Below are positions 48,971 through 51,516 of a stretch of DNA of 51,516 bases, piece after piece; the first letter of the stretch is position 1, and each line of letters opens with the position of its first letter. The notes under the pieces were generated by a model. It was not told where the DNA came from, searched no databases, and was given only the letters and a program-made list of their open reading frames with translations. Made by a program: the position numbers and the translations under genes. The stretch lies in NCBI GenBank assembly GCA_964398985.1, contig CAYNOS010000016.1, forward strand, positions 1 to 51,516, written 5' to 3'. Source of the stretch: CAYMRL01 sp964398985. GTDB taxonomy: Bacteria > Deinococcota > Deinococci > Deinococcales > Trueperaceae.

Positions 48971-50628
48971 GTGCTCCGTCCTCCTGGTGCGGCGGCGAAA
49001 GCCTCCGCCACCATCTGCCTAGCCTCGCTGACCAGCGCCGCCAGGTGGTCTTCACCGGCGAAGCTCTCGGCGTAGATCTTGTAGACGTCTTCGGTCCCCG
49101 ACGGACGCGCGGCGAACCAGCCGCTCGGCACCACGACCTTGACGCCGCCGATCGCCTCGCCGTTGCCGGCAGCGTGGGTCATCACGGCCTCGACGTCCTC
49201 GCCCGCCAGGCTCGCCGCCCGTATGTCCGCCGGCCCCAAGGCCTTCAACACGGCTCTCTGGCTGGCGTCGGCCGGCACGTCGATGCGCGTGTAGGCGCTG
49301 GCGCCGAACCGCTCGACCTGCGCTCCATACAGCTCGGCCGGGTCGCGGCCGGTGACGGCCTTGATCTCGGCTGCCAGCAGCCCGAGCAGGATCCCGTCCT
49401 TGTCGGTCGTCCAGACGCTGCCGTCGCGCCTCAGGAACGACGCTCCGGCGCTCTCCTCGCCCCCGAAGCCGAGCTTGCCCGCATGAAGCCCCGGCACGAA
49501 CCACTTGAAGCCCACCGGCACCTCGACGACCTCGCGGCCGAGCGAGCGCGCCACCTTGTCGATCATCGAACTCGACACCAGTGTCTTGCCGATCGCGGCC
49601 GACGCCGGCCACTGGTCACGGCGGCTGAACAGGTACTCGATCGCAACGCTCAGGTAGTGGTTCGGGTTCAAGAGCCCGCCGGCCGGCGTGACGATGCCGT
49701 GCCGGTCGGCGTCGGGGTCGTTCCCGAAGGCGACGTCGAAACTGCCGGCCAACTCCACCAGGCCGGCCATCGCGAAGCGTGACGAGCAGTCCATGCGGAT
49801 CTTGCCGTCGTGGTCCAACGGCATGAACATGAACGTCGGGTCGAGGACATCGTTGACGACGCTCAGGTCGAGCCGCCAGCGCTCCTGGATGCGGCCGAGG
49901 CAAGCGAGCGCGGAGCCGCCGAGAGGGTCGGCCCCGACCCTGATGCCGGCAGCCGACACGGCAGCGAGGTCGAGCGCCGCGCCCAGGTCTTCGACGTACG
50001 GACCGATGAGGTCGCGGACGCCGACGTGCCCGGAGGCCAGAGCCCGCGCGAGGCTGAGGCGCTTGACGCCGCTCAAGCCGGCTTCGAGGTAGGCGTTGGC
50101 GGAGCGCTCGATGGCTGCCGTCACGTCCGAGCCGGCCGGGCCGCCGTGCGGTGGGTTGTACTTGAAGCCGCCGTCAGCGGGCGGGTTGTGCGAGGGCGTG
50201 ATCACGATGCCGTCGGCAGCTGCCGCCGCGGCGCGGTTGTGCGTCAGGATCGCGTGCGAGATCACCGGCGTCGGCACGCTCTCGCGGTCCTCTGACACCA
50301 GCACCTCGACGCCGTTGGCGGCCAGCACCTCGATGGCCGTCGCCCACGCGGGCGTCGAGAGCGCGTGCGTGTCAGCGCCGAGGAAGAGCGGCCCGTTCAC
50401 GCCGGCAGCCGCGCGTTGGTCGCTGACCGCTTGGCACACTGCCGCGATGTGGTCGTCGTTGAAGCTCAGTTCACTGCTGGTGCCGCGGTGGCCGGAGGTG
50501 CCGAAGGCGACGCGCTGCGAGGCGACGCTCGGGTGGGGGTGCCCGGTGTAGTAGTCGGCCACCAGCCGCGGCACGTCGATGCGCGAGGACTCCGGAGCCC
50601 TCTTGCCTGCCAGCGCGTGAGTGCTCAT
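48967..50628 (-). CDS. pgm: Phosphoglucomutase (alpha-D-glucose-phosphate specific)
   Basis: A 553-residue enzyme of the alpha-D-phosphohexomutase family, interconverting glucose 1-phosphate and glucose 6-phosphate. Motifs: FGTSGHRGTS (43-52), the phosphoserine loop IVITPSHNPP (Ser 146), the Mg site FGNDPDADRHG, the sugar loop FGGEESAG, and the phosphate loop FAARPSGTEDVYK. Length and order match bacterial Pgm of about 545 residues. It links glycolysis with glycogen, trehalose and NDP-sugar synthesis, which fits the sugar importer and nucleotidyltransferase elsewhere in the window. TACCGT lies 7 nt before the ATG. Confidence 0.95.
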   Translation of the reverse strand: MSTHALAGKRAPESSRIDVPRLVADYYTGHPHPSVASQRVAFGTSGHRGTSSELSFNDDHIAAVCQAVSDQRAAAGVNGPLFLGADTHALSTPAWATAIEVLAANGVEVLVSEDRESVPTPVISHAILTHNRAAAAAADGIVITPSHNPPADGGFKYNPPHGGPAGSDVTAAIERSANAYLEAGLSGVKRLSLARALASGHVGVRDLIGPYVEDLGAALDLAAVSAAGIRVGADPLGGSALACLGRIQERWRLDLSVVNDVLDPTFMFMPLDHDGKIRMDCSSRFAMAGLVELAGSFDVAFGNDPDADRHGIVTPAGGLLNPNHYLSVAIEYLFSRRDQWPASAAIGKTLVSSSMIDKVARSLGREVVEVPVGFKWFVPGLHAGKLGFGGEESAGASFLRRDGSVWTTDKDGILLGLLAAEIKAVTGRDPAELYGAQVERFGASAYTRIDVPADASQRAVLKALGPADIRAASLAGEDVEAVMTHAAGNGEAIGGVKVVVPSGWFAARPSGTEDVYKIYAESFAGEDHLAALVSEARQMVAEAFAAAPGGRST

Positions 50629-50635
50629 TCGCCTA

Positions 50636-50641
50636 ACGGTA
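50636..50641 (-). promoter_or_regulatory. -10 box TACCGT for pgm (leaderless)
   Basis: On the minus strand TACCGT ends 7 nt before the ATG at 50628; no -35 of note. Confidence 0.5.
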
Positions 50642-50671
50642 CTACGGCATCACGGTTCCCTCATGGGGTGT

Positions 50672-50774
50672 TAGACTTGCCGCTGCTAGTCCGACCACGC
50701 GGCGGCCACATGCCTGTTCAGTTCCCTTCAGGCCGGGCCGCCTTCTCACGTGGAGTGGCTTTGACGGAGGAAGC
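50672..50774 (+). promoter_or_regulatory. Promoter and leader of the pyrophosphatase gene
   Basis: TAGACT (50672-50677) is a possible -10 box, leaving a leader of about 90 nt. GGCGGCC and GGCCGCC in the leader can pair around a loop of some 30 nt. GGAGGAAGC lies just before the ATG at 50775. Confidence 0.35.
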
Positions 50775-51516
50775 ATGGACCTCACCCTCACCCTAGTCCC
50801 GTTGGCGGCGATCGCCGCGCTGGTGGCGGCAGCGCTACTGGCGCGCGGCATCATGGCCGCCCCCACGGGCGACGCCCGCATGGTGGAGATCTCTGACGCC
50901 GTCCGTCAGGGAGCAGCCGCCTACATGAACCGCCAGTACCGAACCATCGCCGTGGTAGCGGTCATCATCGCGGCGATCTTCGCGGTGGTGGCGATGACCA
51001 GCGAGCCGGGACACGACCGCACCAACTGGTGGTGGACCACCATCGGTTTCCTGGTCGGCGCCCTGTTCTCCGCCATCAGCGGTTACGTCGGCATGAACGT
51101 CGCGGTGCGCGCCAACGTGCGGGTGGCCCAGGCGGCCCGCACCGGCCTGGCCGGCGCCCTCAGGATCGCCTTCAACGGCGGCGCCGTGGCGGGCTTGGCG
51201 GTGGCGGGGCTCGCGTTGTTGGGCGTCGCCGGCTTCTTCTGGCTCTTCCAGGTGCTCCTCGGGTTCGAGAACCCCGTCGAGCCGCTGATCGGCTTCGCGT
51301 TCGGCGCCTCCTTGATCAGCCTCTTCGCGCGTGTCGGCGGCGGCATCTACACCAAGGCTGCCGACGTCGGCGCCGACCTCGTCGGCAAGGTCGAGGCCGG
51401 CATCCCCGAGGACGACCCACGCAATCCCGCCGTCATCGCGGACAACGTCGGCGACAACGTCGGCGACTGCGCCGGCATGGGCGCCGACCTGTTCGAGACC
51501 TACGCGGTCACCGCCA
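50775..51516 (+). CDS. hppA: Membrane proton-pumping pyrophosphatase, N-terminal part
   Basis: The first 247 residues of an H+-translocating pyrophosphatase; the gene runs off the window (full length is usually about 680-800). Visible landmarks are EISDAVRQGAAAYMNRQYRT, GFAFGASLISLFARVGGGIY, TKAADVGADLVGKVEAGIPE, and the pyrophosphate/Mg site DNVGDNVGDCAGMGADLFE. The enzyme sits in the membrane and uses pyrophosphate to pump H+ (or Na+). The residues that separate K+-dependent from K+-independent types lie beyond the window. A Shine-Dalgarno supports the ATG. Confidence 0.96.
   Translation, partial: MDLTLTLVPLAAIAALVAAALLARGIMAAPTGDARMVEISDAVRQGAAAYMNRQYRTIAVVAVIIAAIFAVVAMTSEPGHDRTNWWWTTIGFLVGALFSAISGYVGMNVAVRANVRVAQAARTGLAGALRIAFNGGAVAGLAVAGLALLGVAGFFWLFQVLLGFENPVEPLIGFAFGASLISLFARVGGGIYTKAADVGADLVGKVEAGIPEDDPRNPAVIADNVGDNVGDCAGMGADLFETYAVTA

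Noticed and set aside
1..51516. tRNA, rRNA, CRISPR, insertion sequence or phage genes
   Set aside because: Looked for cloverleaf T-arm signatures, regularly spaced repeats, transposase and integrase motifs; none was found by eye. A dedicated search could still find a missed tRNA.

Overview
The window is about 51.5 kb of very GC-rich bacterial chromosome, densely packed with genes on both strands. I recognise no tRNA, rRNA, CRISPR array, insertion sequence or phage gene. The best guess for the source is a member of the Deinococcota, perhaps a Truepera-like lineage. This is inference from three things: the base composition, the ABC-importer-rich gene content with secreted proteins whose signal peptides end in Ala-Gln, and a recurring promoter layout. 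In at least twelve genes a TANNNT -10 box lies 5-9 nt before the start codon, so their mRNAs should be leaderless, as is well known in Deinococcus. Other genes have clear Shine-Dalgarno sites.

Layout. 1-3.8 kb: end of a secreted Ig-like/Fn3 protein, a RibD/DHFR-fold reductase, a beta-propeller lipoprotein, a LysE-type exporter and a cytochrome c. 3.9-9.4 kb: a peptide-type ABC importer (binding protein and two permeases, no ATPase), then a complete two-gene ABC exporter behind a strong palindrome-covered promoter. 9.4-16 kb: amidohydrolase, a Walker-type ATPase behind a leader hairpin, a membrane HD-GYP phosphodiesterase, a PH-like protein, an AhpD-like protein, and an MFS transporter fused to a cyclic-nucleotide-binding domain. 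16-19.6 kb: pentapeptide protein, a probably autoregulated HTH protein with a striking double operator, and a divergent yeiH/LysR pair. 19.7-26.7 kb: a sugar ABC importer operon with a HAD phosphatase, then an AapJQM amino-acid importer; neither has an ATPase gene. 27-30.9 kb: AraC regulator, VOC protein, DUF1801 protein, a short class II UvrA paralogue and a truncated RelE-like toxin remnant, which together look like an acquired accessory block. 30.9-38.8 kb: a Na+/H+ antiporter family protein, a secreted 28-repeat LRR protein, DinB, a Kef-type antiporter with two Usp domains, and an orphan ZnuA-like protein. 38.8-51.5 kb: a DUF4139 protein, a nucleotidyltransferase/GHMP kinase pair, a large secreted transglutaminase-like protein lacking its catalytic cysteine, a SulP transporter, two stress proteins, a membrane protein with phosphoglucomutase, and the start of a proton-pumping pyrophosphatase.

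The main themes are solute import with ATPases supplied from elsewhere, ion, pH and sulfate homeostasis with Usp-type nucleotide sensing, and cell-surface or secreted proteins of unknown role. I saw no obvious new multi-gene defence or biosynthetic system. The most unusual single items are the double inverted operator at 17462-17509, the MFS-cNMP fusion, the Cys-less transglutaminase-like protein, and the absence of ATPases from all three importers.
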